Below are positions 39,426-51,200 of a stretch of 58,360 bases of DNA, piece by piece. Position 1 is the first letter of the stretch, and each line of letters begins with the position of its first letter. The translations under genes were made by a program, and so were the position numbers. This DNA is from Branchiostoma floridae (taxonomy: Eukaryota > Chordata > Leptocardii > Amphioxiformes > Branchiostomatidae), in assembly GCF_000003815.2 (NCBI RefSeq), contig NC_049988.1:22162441-22220800 (forward strand). The letters run 5' to 3'. The notes under the pieces were generated by a model. It saw only the letters and a program-made list of their open reading frames with translations, ran no database searches and was not told the origin of the DNA.

Positions 39426-42400
39426 CTGGAAAACATGAACAGAAATAGCAGGGATGAGATGCGGAGTGATGTGTTAATGATAATAGCAATACTAACAAGA
39501 GTTCGGTGTTACCTCAATGAAATCAATTTATGCATGGAATGTTTATCTTTAACTAGCTAACTTACACGTGTCACAAGTGTAAAATTCCCATCATTTATCA
39601 TCAAACGATTTTGCAATCTTTTTAATTATGCAAAATCAGATCCTCATTTCAACATTAGCATGTTTGAGATCCATATATGAATATCAATCATGGAGGTATA
39701 AAGGGTATGACGGTATAATGCCCTTTGTGAAATTGATACATGTGGCATGATAGAAAGGTTTCAGGAAATGTTACGGTTATAAGCCTACCTGGAACAGCCT
39801 GGCAGATGAAGGGAAACGTCGCGCCGCATGAGAAGTCGGCCCACTTGTCGTTCCAGTATCCGGAGTAATGACCGCAATCTTGGTTGCCCCCAGAGTTGTT
39901 CGGTTGTCCACGACCCCAGGAGCTGTAGGTCCCAAGTGCAGAACCATCCACCCACTCAAAGCTTCCCTCTTCGCGCTGATCGTGCAGGCCGAACCAGATG
40001 AGACCCATGTCGCTCACGGACTTGTACAAGGAGATCAGGAAGGCGTTGGTCTCAGCGTCTCGGGGCATGGCGAGGGTGCCACCGTCTTCACCACAGGCTG
40101 CGGCCGCATCACTGAAGGTCTTACGTGTGTTGAAGAACTTGTAGCAGATTCCACGGAACACTGCGTAACCTTCAGGACAAGATGCTGAAAAACAAGTGAT
40201 ACGAGTCCGTAAAACTCTATTCTCAACATTGACAATTTGTATGCATGCATATAAAAGTATCTGTTTTACTCTAATGATTGTAAAAAATCCTGTTTTTACT
40301 AATGATGTTGTTTCGTACACCATCACAAATAGTACACAAAATAACTAAAACCGAAAATGACTGGCGTCTTACTTTTTTCTTGACGACGCTGCTCCAAGGC
40401 GGTAACTCGGCTGCGCTCGCTATCCAGGTCGCGCTTCAAGGCGTCAACAGTGGTGGGCATGTCGCCTTGGTCGCACTTCAAGGCGTCAACAGAGGTGCAC
40501 AGTTGGCGCATGTTGTCTTGGTAACATTTCAAGGCGTCAACAGTGGCGGACAGTTGGCGTATGTCGTCTTGGTCGCGCTTCAAGGCGTTAACAGTGGTAG
40601 ACAGTTGGCGCATGTCGTATTGGTTGCGCTTCAAGACATCAAAAGTGGCGGACAGTTGGCGCATGTCGTCTTGGTCGCGCTTCAAGGCGTCAACAGAAGT
40701 GGCCAGTTGGCGCATGTTGTCTTGGCTGCGCTTCAAGGCGTCAACAGTGGTGGACATGTCGTCTTGGTCGCGCTTCAAGGCGTCAACAGTAGCGGACAGT
40801 TGGCGTATGCGGTCTTGGTCACTCTTTAAGGCGTCAACAGCGGTGGACAGTTGGCGCATGTCGTCTTGGTCGCGCTTCAAGGCGTCAACAGAAGTGGCCA
40901 GTTGGCGCATGTTGTGTTGGTCGCGCTTCAAGGCGTCAACAGTGGTGGACATGTCGTCTTGGTCGCGCTTCAAGGCGTCAACAGTAGCGGGCAGTTGGCG
41001 TATGCGGTCTTGGTTACTCTTCAAGGCGTCAACAGCGGTGGACAGTTGGCGTATGTCGTCTTGGTCGTGCTTCAAAACGTCAACAGCGGTAGACAGTTGG
41101 CGTATGTCCTCTTGGCTGCGCTTCAAGGCGTCAACAGCGGTGGATATGTTGTCTTGGTCACGCTTCAAGGCGTCAACAGCGGTGGATATGTTGTCTTGGT
41201 CGCGCTTCACGGCGTCAACAGTGGTGGACAGTTGGCGCATGTTGTCTTGGTCGCGCTTCAAGGCGTCAACAGTAGCGGATAGTTGGCGTATGCGGTCTTG
41301 GTCACTCTTCAAGGCGTCAACAGCGGTGGACAGTTGGCGTATGTCGTCTTGGTCGCGCTTCAAGGCGTCAACAGTAGCGGACAGTTGGCGTATGTCGTCT
41401 TGGTCGCGCTTCAAGGCGTCAACAGTAGCGGACAGTTGGCGTATGCGGTCTTGGTTACTCTTCAAGGCGTCAACAGCAATGGACAGTTGGCGCATGTCGT
41501 CTTGGTCGCGCTTCAAAGCGTCAACAGCGGTGGATGTGTTGTCTTGGTTGCGCTTCAAGGCGTCAACAGCGGTGGATGTGTTGTCTTGGTCGCGCTTCAA
41601 GGCGTCAACAGCGCTGGATATGTTGTCTTGGTCATTCTTCAAGGCGTCAACAGTGGTGGACATTTGGCGCATTTCGTCTCGGTCGCGCTTCAAGGCGTCA
41701 ATAGTGGTAGACATGTTGCCTTGGTCACGCTTCAGTGCGTCAACAATGGTCGTCAGTTCAGATGTTTCCTACGAACGTATAAACGTATATATGTACGTTA
41801 GACCAAAGGTTGAAAAAACAATATGAAAAATCATAAAGCTAAGGCTTGATGGACTCAACAAACAGAAAAGAGACAATTACTTTACAATATAATAATAATA
41901 ATATTTATAATACGAGAGCGCTAACCCCATTGTTGATGAACGCCGAAAGGGCAAGTGCCATAGCGACTAGGCTTAGCAGCACGGCAATGACCGTGGCGAT
42001 GTAAATAAGCTTGGAGCGGATGAAGCTACACAGAGCCCAGCGGCCACTTGCTCCACCCGGATATGTGCGGTCTGTTAGAAAACAAAATGATTTTTCAAAA
42101 CATTGAAGTTGAATTTCTATCGCGAAAATTGAACGCGAGAGTTTTGACTGTCCAACTCCAGTCTTTGCCAAGGATATACAAAGACTGGAAAAGACTTTGA
42201 GATGGCATGGACAGGCGAAAATTTGGGGAAGTCAAATTTTGGTGCTGTAAATTACATACATCGCTTAATGTTCATCCAGATTAGACAAGTTGGTACTAAC
42301 GCACAATGAATTACATGATAGTAAAAAATAAACAGCATGGTCGGTAATTCACTGAGCAATCTATTTCATACTACTAAATTTCTATACTATGATTACTACC

Positions 42401-44179
42401 AACACAGATGAGCTTCCATGATAAGCAATCTATTTATTTATTTCTATTTATTTAACATACAAAGAGCTGAAAGAATTTTCTCTATATTAGAATTGCCTCT
42501 TTAAAACAACTAAACAACATTAATTGGCTTATTGCGATGACCATTAGCCAGATTGAGCTAATCTTTCAGGGCTTATACAATAAAACTGATACTAAACATT
42601 GTTGGGTCACTAAACATTGTCTTTCAAACGAAGCAGTCTACCAAAATATCAGTTTTGATCATTGCATGATGTGATCTTTTAACTTTGCCCCGTTTGCTTC
42701 AATTCTATAATTGCTGATAAAATCATGTTTGTCTCTATTAAAGCGAGTTTGTATCATAGCAACGCAGTCACATCCGTCGAAGGTTGTCATAAGATTTTAA
42801 TGTCGTAGAGTTATTAACAGTCTATGACAGAATCAACCGGAGGCAAGCTTCTACGGCAGTCCTTTCGCAAAAAGACAGTTGATTTTGGTACAAAACTTGT
42901 AATCAGCTTGTGATCTTACGGCAATCGTACGACGAATATGAGACAAAATTACAAACTTTTACCTGCTCTGGAGACGTACAAAGCGTTGGGTATACTCGCA
43001 GCGGCGTCCGCAATGGACTGCCAATAAGTCTGCGGCTGCTGCACGGGTGTGGTGCCTGGGGGAAAATCATGAAATTAAACACACTCCAGATATAGGACAA
43101 AATGTACGTATAAAAGCGAGACAAGAACAGGACGCCGTAAGCAGACTTAAAAAACGATTTACCTGCTCCGGAGGCGTACATAGGGTTGGGCACACTCGCA
43201 GAGGCGTCGGCACGTGCCTGAAAGTCAGTCTGCTGCCGCTGCATGGGTGTGGTGTCTGGAGAAAAATTACAAAATTAAAATGGCGCCGGCGGTATGAATT
43301 AAGGAGACAGTCACTTCAAGAGTTTAATGAAGCAATATACAACATGATTTGAACAAATGTATATCCAGTAACTATGGTAGTATCATTTTATTAAGAACAC
43401 CAGTGCATCTGTGGCAAATGGACACACTTCTCCAGTTATTGTACATCGCACCATCAGACAGTCATTTTTCAGACTCAATTTGTTTTTGTCGCATGGAAAT
43501 CCAAATATGACTTCTTATGACATCACAGTAAACGTAGCGACAAGGTTTGAAATTAGAATCTGGGTTCGAAAAATCTTATATTCAAGAGAAAAAAAAACAT
43601 TGCTTGATCATCGTGGTTAAATTGTGAGATATCATAATAGTGCATATATTTTATGGCCTTTATCTTGTACGTTTCATCTTGAGCAGCGGTGCTAGGTTCC
43701 AAACTGGTTATGTTTTCAGCCAAACGCACGTACTTTTCTCGATAAGTGATCCGGGTTCTGTCAAGTGCAGAAGTTTGCCTGATGTTTCCTATGCACGATG
43801 CTTTACTTCACCATCGGAAATGGTGAATTCACCCCTCATTACACCATACCCCAAGCGGGGTTCGCACTTGATCCATATGGTGAGGTAGCCCCCCTATATA
43901 CCTGCCCCTACTACTTGTGCCCCCCTCCCCCCGCGGGATAGAGAAAATACTGCCATAAAAATGCATCCTCCAGGCTTCATGCCTCGGCCAAATGCTATTT
44001 AGAAGAATGAACATATAGAAATGCACGGCACTGGGTTATTTTAAATCTTAGAGTTGTCATTACATAGTTTTTTTTAAAACAAATCCCATTGGCCACTGAC
44101 ATATGAGAGAGAAAATATTCTAAAAAAACATATATTTACCCGTGTCACCAGTTTGGGTCTGCTGTTGCCCTCCAGGCAT
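39415..44179 (-). CDS. Gene B: complete type II membrane C-type lectin (724 residues)
   Basis: Seven coding exons on the minus strand: 44140-44179, 43163-43255, 42963-43055, 41926-42071, 40373-41768, 39789-40184, 39415-39425. They sum to 2175 nt, 725 codons with the stop, and all phases agree. Residues 1-75 form the tail with NPMY (37-40) and NALY (68-71); 97-120 the membrane helix; about 125-589 a coiled-coil stalk of about 29 repeats; 590-721 the lectin domain. Family knowledge: type II lectins with long stalks trimerise and bind sugars outside the cell, and NPxY recruits endocytic or PTB adaptors. The binding loop reads QPN and WAD, so classical calcium-dependent mannose binding is doubtful. 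It neighbours A and C in the same orientation. Confidence 0.85.
39789..40184 (-). CDS. Gene B lectin-domain exon (CTLD)
   Basis: 396 nt, phase 1-1, acceptor CTTGTTTTTCAG, donor CCAG|GTAGGC. SCPEGYAVFRGICYK, ACGEDGG, IWFGLHDQREEGSFEW, then QPNNSGGNQDC, WNDKWADFSC and FICQAVPG. Six conserved cysteines, long form. Ligand positions read Q, N, Q, A, D against E, N, E, N, D in mannose-binding protein. Confidence 0.92.
40373..41768 (-). CDS. Gene B stalk exon, coiled coil (~29 repeats)
   Basis: 1396 nt in one exon, phase 0 to 1, acceptor CGTTCGTAG, donor AAAA|GTAAGA. Units VDALKRDQDDIRQLSAT (17) and VDALKRDQDNISTA (14). At 0.15 nm per residue the rod would be roughly 65-70 nm. Both antisense frames are also open for long stretches; this is a consequence of the repeat, not a second gene. 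Confidence 0.92.
41926..42071 (-). CDS. Gene B transmembrane exon
   Basis: 146 nt, acceptor TTTTCTAACAG. RTYPGGASGRWALCSFIRSK then LIYIATVIAVLLSLVAMALA LSAFINNG. The donor is GGG|GTTAGC where gene A has GAG|GTAAGC, a weaker site. Confidence 0.9.
42963..43055 (-). CDS. Gene B proximal tail exon (NALY)
   Basis: 93 nt, phase 1-1, acceptor TTTTCCCCCAG, donor GCAG|GTAAAA. GTTPVQQPQTYWQSIADAAA and PNALYVSRA; an extra Tyr replaces Asp of gene A. Confidence 0.88.
43163..43255 (-). CDS. Gene B distal tail exon (NPMY)
   Basis: 93 nt, phase 1-1, acceptor TTTTTCTCCAG, donor GCAG|GTAAAT. DTTPMQRQQTDFQARADASA and PNPMYASGA. Confidence 0.88.
44140..44179 (-). CDS. Gene B first coding exon (MPGG)
   Basis: 40 nt: MPGGQQQTQTGDT plus one base, donor ACGG|GTAAAT. 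ATG context CGCACCATGC is good. The start is chosen because the same exon is conserved in gene C (51988-52027). GTGCAG at about 44209-44204 upstream may be an acceptor, so a 5' untranslated exon is possible. Confidence 0.75.
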
Positions 44180-44919
44180 GGTGCGACTTCTCAGGTTTCT
44201 GCACAGCAAAAATCCACGCCCTGCGTCAGGCGAGGTTCGAACACAATGTGAAATATGAAGAAATTAGAAACCAAAGATGAAAGAAAATCATAAGTGACAA
44301 ACAACGCACGTTTCCAGACAAATCAGATACACACGCAATCGTTTTCTTTGTTTCTTTGTTGCATATTTAAACCGAGGTATCGAAAACAATTTTAAAAGAC
44401 ATTCTACCTTTTTGATCATGTTTGGAAACCCATTACAAATATTGGATTCATCTATATGCACCAATAAAAGAAAAGTAACTGTCTTTTTCTCCATTTGATA
44501 TTTTCCGTGTTCGTCACACAACATGTCGAAAGTAAACACACATAAGAGTTTTACGTTGACGCATATTTTTAAAGATTTTCTACAATAAGTTTTCATTTGG
44601 CGTCTTCACTTAAGGAACACCAAAGTGGCATGCTTAGTGCTGCTAAGAGTTGTAAGGTGGCGCCATTTACATGTCAGAACGTCAGGATCGACAAGGAGAA
44701 TATGTATATATTGTGAAACTGATTGTGGAAAACTCGTAGAAATGAATTTGATTCATGCATCCCTGTACATTATCTGACAGATTTTGATATAAAAATGTAG
44801 AAATAAGTATATTTTATCATTATAATGTTATGTCGTGTCTTGCAGTGCATAAATGTGAAATACACATGAATATACCAAGTAATACCTTAATTAGTCTGAT
44901 GACGTAAGATCACATTTAC

Positions 44920-45040
44920 CTTTATTTGGAGGGATGACGTGGCATTAGGTGGTGCGAATGGCATTTTGTTTTTCTGCAAGTGGCAGACTAATTTTCTGGG
45001 AAAAGAAGTTAATCTGGACTGAGACGGAGAAACATGAAAA
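44920..45040 (-). promoter_or_regulatory. Upstream module of gene B, proximal copy
   Basis: Near-identical to 35620-35745, including ATG, MPFAPPNATSSLQIK frame and AAAG|GTAAATG. Confidence 0.35.
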
Positions 45041-45520
45041 AGTTTGTACGTGAAAACTCTTAAGTGCTGACGTAGTCATTAAATCCGCGTGTTTTTCTGG
45101 ATACGTTGCAAACCCTTCCTGAAATTTTGGGTAAAACACGTAAAGTGTACTATAATATAGCACTATGTGCTGTAATAAGTTACATTCCTCCCAACTGTAA
45201 CAACATTAGAAACAGGGAATTTCAGAGTTTGTTTTCATAACGTTTAATTTCAGTCATATGATCATGTAAATTTTTATAACAGTGATTGACAGGAGTCATG
45301 AACGTCAGGGAACAGCGCAGCAGTAGTCGTATACTGTCTTTCTTTCCAACATAAGTCGAAACACGACGTTCGCCAAGTAATTTTGTCTCAATGCAAATGA
45401 TGTACAAAGAAGGCTCTTATCAGCACAATTTACACACGTTATCATTATATTACTTTTGTAATTATGCAAATTTCCATACTTGATATTAGTTTCGTCCCTC
45501 TCGTGCTAAGTTTCAAGCCT

Positions 45521-46445
45521 ATACACAACCCTTCACACTTCTATATTCACACAGACATAATGTTCTTATACACAGATGCTTATACATATATGCATGCATG
45601 AAAGCACAGTGCCACATAGTACACACATATGCATGGAGTATATGTGCGCACATACACATTAACACAAAAACATGCATGTAAGCACACAGACGCACACACA
45701 GTGTATGAGCGTATATACACATTAACACACACTGATGCTTCTACTTCGCCAAGTAATCTGGTCTCAATGCAAATAGTAACGTTATACAAAGAAGGCTCTT
45801 ATCAGCACAATTTAGATCAATTCATTATCTTCTATTTCATGTATCACTGGTATGGGTATGCCATAATTCACCAAGTTATCATAATTTCCTAATTAGATAT
45901 TCAAATTTGGTAATGATTTACATAACTGATATCCATTTATGTTCATCTCGAGCTAAGTTCCAAGCCTATATACACCTTCACACTTATGCCTACATTCACA
46001 CATACACACAATATGCCAATACAAACATGCCACACACAATGTAGTACACACACATGCATACACTGTATATTCACACATACACATTAACACGCACACACGT
46101 GCATACCCCCTCCCCCCCCCACACACATGCATACACACTGTATATGCACATATACACATCAACACACACACATGCATGAAAGTACACACATACACATGCA
46201 TGTAAGCACACACACACATGCATACACAATGTATATGCACATATACACATCAACACACACGCATGCATGTAAGCACACACACACACACACTCACACACAC
46301 ACACAAACACACATGCATACACAGTGTATGTGCACACATACTCATTAACACACACACATGCACGTAAACACACACACACACACATGCATGTACATACACA
46401 CACATACACATGTATATGCACATAAATGTATACACATTAACACAC
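45521..46445 (+). repeat. CA-rich microsatellite tracts upstream of gene B
   Basis: Two tracts (45521-45735 and 45960-46445) of CACACATGCATRTAAGCACA type; expanded relative to A and C. Between them AAGGCTCTTATCAGCACAAT occurs twice (45409, 45792), a local duplication. Confidence 0.85.
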
Positions 46446-46589
46446 TGATGCATGTATATACGTACGATGTGTTGTTCTTTCAGTTCAGCATAACCAGAAT
46501 ATCTTTTTTTGTCCAATAGCCACGAAGTTGAATTGATGAGACCTAAAGATACACAACATACCTAGTAAATACAAACAACAACAGGCCAT

Positions 46590-46710
46590 ATTTACATTCA
46601 TCTGGAGGGGTGACGTGGCATAAGGTGGTGCGAATGGCATTTTGTTTTTCTGCAAGTGGCAGACTAATTTATTGGGAAACGAAGTTAATCTGGGCTGGGA
46701 GGGAGAAACA
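46590..46710 (-). promoter_or_regulatory. Upstream module of gene B, distal copy
   Basis: ATG frame MPFAPPYATSPLQMN followed by GTAAATATGG, so here too ATG, open frame and donor are kept. Confidence 0.3.
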
Positions 46711-47274
46711 TCAAAAAGTTTGTACGGGAGAACTCATAATGTAGTAATTGAATCCCCATGTTATTTTCTGGAGACATTGCAGAACCTTTCTTTGTACACC
46801 CCAGTTCCCATCATTTTATAAACTGATGAACGTCTGAGACTGTATGATAGTTTATAAATGAGATAGTTGTGTTTTAAATAGTTCCTATATTTGTGTTTGT
46901 CAGGGAGTTTCTGCCTTCAGTGTTGTATTTACGTCCATGAGAATTGAAGGCATTGCTGTTGGTGTCTGTCTATGCAACTTTCCGTTAAAAACGCTGTGAG
47001 CTGTGTGTATTACTTGACTGTGTAATCTAACTTTGCGTGTGGGGGTAAGTTTGTTTGAATTTCATGGACTTTTGATGGTTTTTGTTACAACATCTTTCAA
47101 AAGAAAAAAATCCCAACGGAATCTAGAATGAAGGATTTTGTCTTGTAAAGCTAAAACTAAGCTTTGCCCTTTGGTCAAGAAAAGGTCGCCAAAAAATGGA
47201 ATACAGGCCTCAGAATATTTCAATAGTGAGTGTCCAAAAGCTGGATAACTAGTTATAGTATGTATGCAGCGGAC

Positions 47275-47440
47275 TGATCCTCACGCTAACCGTCATCTTT
47301 CCTACTACAGTCACCCCTCAGTAAGACAGCCGGAGCCGCAGAGTTCCGGTTTACAGCTTTTATTCAGTCTGTTACACAGATAGGTTTCACCAAAGGCAAT
47401 GTGGCTTCTTCAGTGGTCCAGGCTCACATGAGCACAGTAT
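47275..47440 (-). promoter_or_regulatory. Gene C poly(A) region
   Basis: Same 3' module as in A and B; minus-strand AATAAA at 47359-47364. Followed by ~800 bp of 3'-UTR-like sequence shared with the other copies. Confidence 0.55.
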
Positions 47441-48240
47441 ACATTACAAGCTTTGGAGAACAGAAACAAAATCGATGGAACCTCATAATTGTAAGAAAGG
47501 AGTTTATATTTTACATCAATAAATGACAGCAGTTTTTGGTGTTGCGTTTTTCTCGTGTACTACAAGAAAAGGAAGTTTGCCCACTGTGAAAACAGGGAAG
47601 TTACGTGTTATCTGTTATGACCTTCTGCTTACATTTTAAGCGCCAGAAACAGGCTTCTTCAGTGGCCCAGGCTCAAATGAGCGCAGTCTACAAACTTTGA
47701 AGAACAGCAAGAAAATCTCTATAACTTGGTTTAGGCTTGTTTCAAAGGAAATTCTACCAATAAATACCAGCAGTTCTGGCATTGTGCTTTTTCTCGTCCG
47801 TTTACTACAACAAAAGGAAGTTTGCCTATTGTGAAACAGCAGAGATCAAGTATCATTACTATTACTAAGTTGTGCTTACATTTTGTTTGTCCTGTCTGCT
47901 CAGCATTTTGTAGGAAATGCTCCAGAAACAGGCAATAGTTTTACTGTAGCCAAACTAGGAGCTTTCCACTTTCTAGCATGTTTTCTATGTTTAAAAATGG
48001 CTATGTGCATATTGTCACAATGGCGTGTCTAGAACTTTACAGAAAGTGATCCATTGCTCTGGTGCCCATTCACTATTTCTTCCATTAGTTTTCTACTCAA
48101 CAAACTCTTAAATGTATTCAGAAAACAACGTGCCGATTTGACCTGTTGCTATAATTACCTGTTTCATGTTTTACTGGTTGGATTTACTGCGGATGGTCGG
48201 AGAGCCGCTGTACAGTGGTGGTGAGAGTTCCGCCTGTCGC

Positions 48241-48251
48241 CTACGGAAGTC
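48241..48251 (-). CDS. Gene C last exon
   Basis: TTTTCCAG|GACTTCCGTAG: Gly-Leu-Pro-stop. Confidence 0.7.
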
Positions 48252-51200
48252 CTGGAAAACATGAGTATTAGGGGGATGAGATGTGATGTGTTTTGACATG
48301 GTATACAACAAGAGCATCAATGGTCTAACGTGTTTAGTCCGATGGATACTTCTGGCATGTTTAAAAGATAGAAATGTGTCAGGAAATGGGACGGTTAGAG
48401 CCAGTACCTGGGAAAGCCTGGCATATGAAGCTAAACGCCTTGTCGCATGGGTAGTCGTGCCACTTGTTCCAGTATACGAAGTAACAAACGCAATCTTCTT
48501 TGCCTCCCGTATTGCTCGGTTCTCCTGGACCCCAGGAGTTGTACGTTCCAAGTGCAGAACCATCCACCCACTCAAAGCTTCCCTCTTCGCGCTGATCGTG
48601 CAGGCCGAACCAGAAGTGACCACCGTAGCTCACGGACTTACGGTACAAGGAGATCAAGAAGTAGTTGGTCCCAGCGTCTCGGGGCATGGCGAGGGTACCA
48701 CCGTCTTCACGACAGGCCGCGGCCGCATCGCTGAAGGTTTTCCCTGTGTTGAAGGCCTTGTAGCAGATTCCATGGTACATTGTGTAACCTTTAGTACAAG
48801 ATGCTGGGAAACACGCTTTACATTACTATCGGATTAATGTCATAGGAAGAAAAACTAGCAATTCTGATTCATTTGATATGCTTCATTAGGTGATAACAGC
48901 ATAACTGTAATTGATATGAGTCATTATAAAACTCTATTCTAAACATCAACAAGCAATCAAAATGGTTTATTTGTCAGAAAGGCGTGGCAGACAAAGGCTA
49001 GATTATTCCCTTTTTACAAAGCAAATAAAGTATTGCACACACCACACATTTAAATCGACTTAAAATCATTCACAAGTATGGCATTAAAGTAATGTAGTGG
49101 CGTTAAAGGTTAAAATAGCTTAAAATTCAATATGGACTAGATCACTTCAAGAAATTGAGAATGCGCAGCAGTGATTGGACTTGACTATTGGAAAATCTGT
49201 ATACATAGATTAGATCTGTTTTACACTAATGATGGTAAAGAAATCATGTTTTGTACTAACGAATTTCTCGAAAGCGCTGCTCCAAGGTGGTGACTCGGCT
49301 GCGCTCGCCGGTCAGGTTGCGCTTCAAGGCGTCAACAGTGGTGGGCATGTCGTCTTGGTCGCGCTTCAAGGCATCAACAGCGGTGGACAGTTGGCGTATG
49401 TCGTCTTGGTCGCGCTTCAAGGCATCAACAGCGGTGGACAGTTGGCGAATGACGTCTTGCTCACGCTTCAAGGCGTCAACAGTGGCGGACAGTTGGCGCA
49501 CGTTGTCTTGGTCACGCTTCAAGGCGTCAACAGTGGCGGACATGTCGTCTCGGTCGCGCTTCAAGGCGTCAACAGTGGTGGACATGTCGTCTTGGTCGCG
49601 CTTCAAGGCGTCAACAGTTGTGGACAGTTGGCGAATGACGTCTTGGTCGCGCTTCAAGGCGTCAACAGTGGCGGAGAGTTGGCGTATGTCGTCTTGGTCA
49701 CGCGTCAAGGCGTCAACAGCGGTGGACAGTTGGCGTATGTCGTCTTGATCGCGCTTCAAGGCGTCAACAGTGGTGGACAGTTGGCGAATGACGTCTTGGT
49801 CGCGTTTCAAGACGGTGAACAATTCGGATACCCCCTACAAACGTTTAACAGGATATTCTATTACGTACTTCAGAATGATAAACGTAATAAAAAGATAACA
49901 AAGCAAACATTCAAACNNNNNNNNNNNNNNNNNNNNNNNNNNNNNNNNNNNNNNNNNNNNNNNNNNNNNNNNNNNNNNNNNNNNNNNNNNNNNNNNNNNN
50001 NNNNNNNNNNNNNNNNNNNNNNNNNNNNNNNNNNNNNNNNNNNNNNNNNNNNNNNNNNNNNNNNNNNNNNNNNNNNNNNNNNNNNNNNNNNNNNNNNNNN
50101 NNNNNNNNNNNNNNNNNNNNNNNNNNNNNNNNNNNNNNNNNNNNNNNNNNNNNNNNNNNNNNNNNNNNNNNNNNNNNNNNNNNNNNNNNNNNNNNNGTCT
50201 TTGTTTAGGAACGACAAACTCTGACAAGATCAACAGCACGGTGGACCTTGTACAGGTACATTCAGGAAAGATCTTACAAATAGCTAGCCGATCCTTTTGA
50301 TATTAGAGCAATAATTTTTAAACTACTGGACAATATTACTACCGGTCACATCTGACACTTTAGCACTAAATGGTGTTCTTGAAACGAAGCAATTTGCCAG
50401 AAAAGAAAGTTTTGATTAAAAAGTCACATGGTGTGCTCTTTTAACTTTTCGGCCCGTTTGTTAATGTTTTTTTAATTCAAGACGGCGTCGATGGATTGCT
50501 TTTGAAATGAGATCTGTATTGCAGTCGAGTTAGTATCGTGGCGACAGGTAACGACGCAGACACATTCGAAGTGGGCTGTCGTGCGATTTTGATGAGAATT
50601 TTCAAGCAGTCTACCACAGCAGCAACCGCCGACAAGGATCTAAGACACCCTTTTCGGTAACCATGGTAACAGAATAACTGAATTTTGTAGGACACCCGCA
50701 TGACTTTCTCAATAATGCAATCGTGCGATGCCTGTGACCAGACACAGCAAGACATGGACCGCAGGAGTTCAATCTTTTACCTGCTCTTGAGACGTACAAA
50801 GCGTTGGGTATGCTCGCAGCGGCGTCGGCAATGGACCGCCAATCAGTCTGCGGCTGCTGCATGGGAGCACTTGTGGTATCTGGAGGAAAGTGACATAAGT
50901 TACACTTCATACAGTAAAAAGTATCAAAGCGAGACAAGAACATTTTTCTATAGGCGGGCTTAAAAAAATTTCTACCCTCTCCGGACGCGTGCATTGGGTT
51001 GGGTTCACTCGCAGCGGCGTCGGCACGCGCCTGCCAATCAGTCTGCTGCATGGGTGTGGTACCTGGAGAAAATTACAAAATTAACCACACACAAAAGTAT
51101 AAAGTCGAGATAAGAACAGTACGCTGTAAGTGAACTTGAAAGTGTTGTACCTTCTTCATTGGCGTACACATGGTCGGGTTCACTGACAGCGGCGTCGGCC

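Noticed and set aside
40543-41826. Long plus-strand open frames (up to 427 codons) across the stalk exons, also at 31588-32548 and 49229-49822
   Set aside because: They are antisense to the stalk exons. A 51/42-bp repeat without stops in one frame is likely stop-free in others; the minus-strand frame has splice sites, coiled-coil spacing and a downstream lectin exon in phase.
45953-46516. Cys/Val/Met-rich frames that mimic cysteine-rich peptides
   Set aside because: Translation of CA/TG microsatellite on the minus strand.
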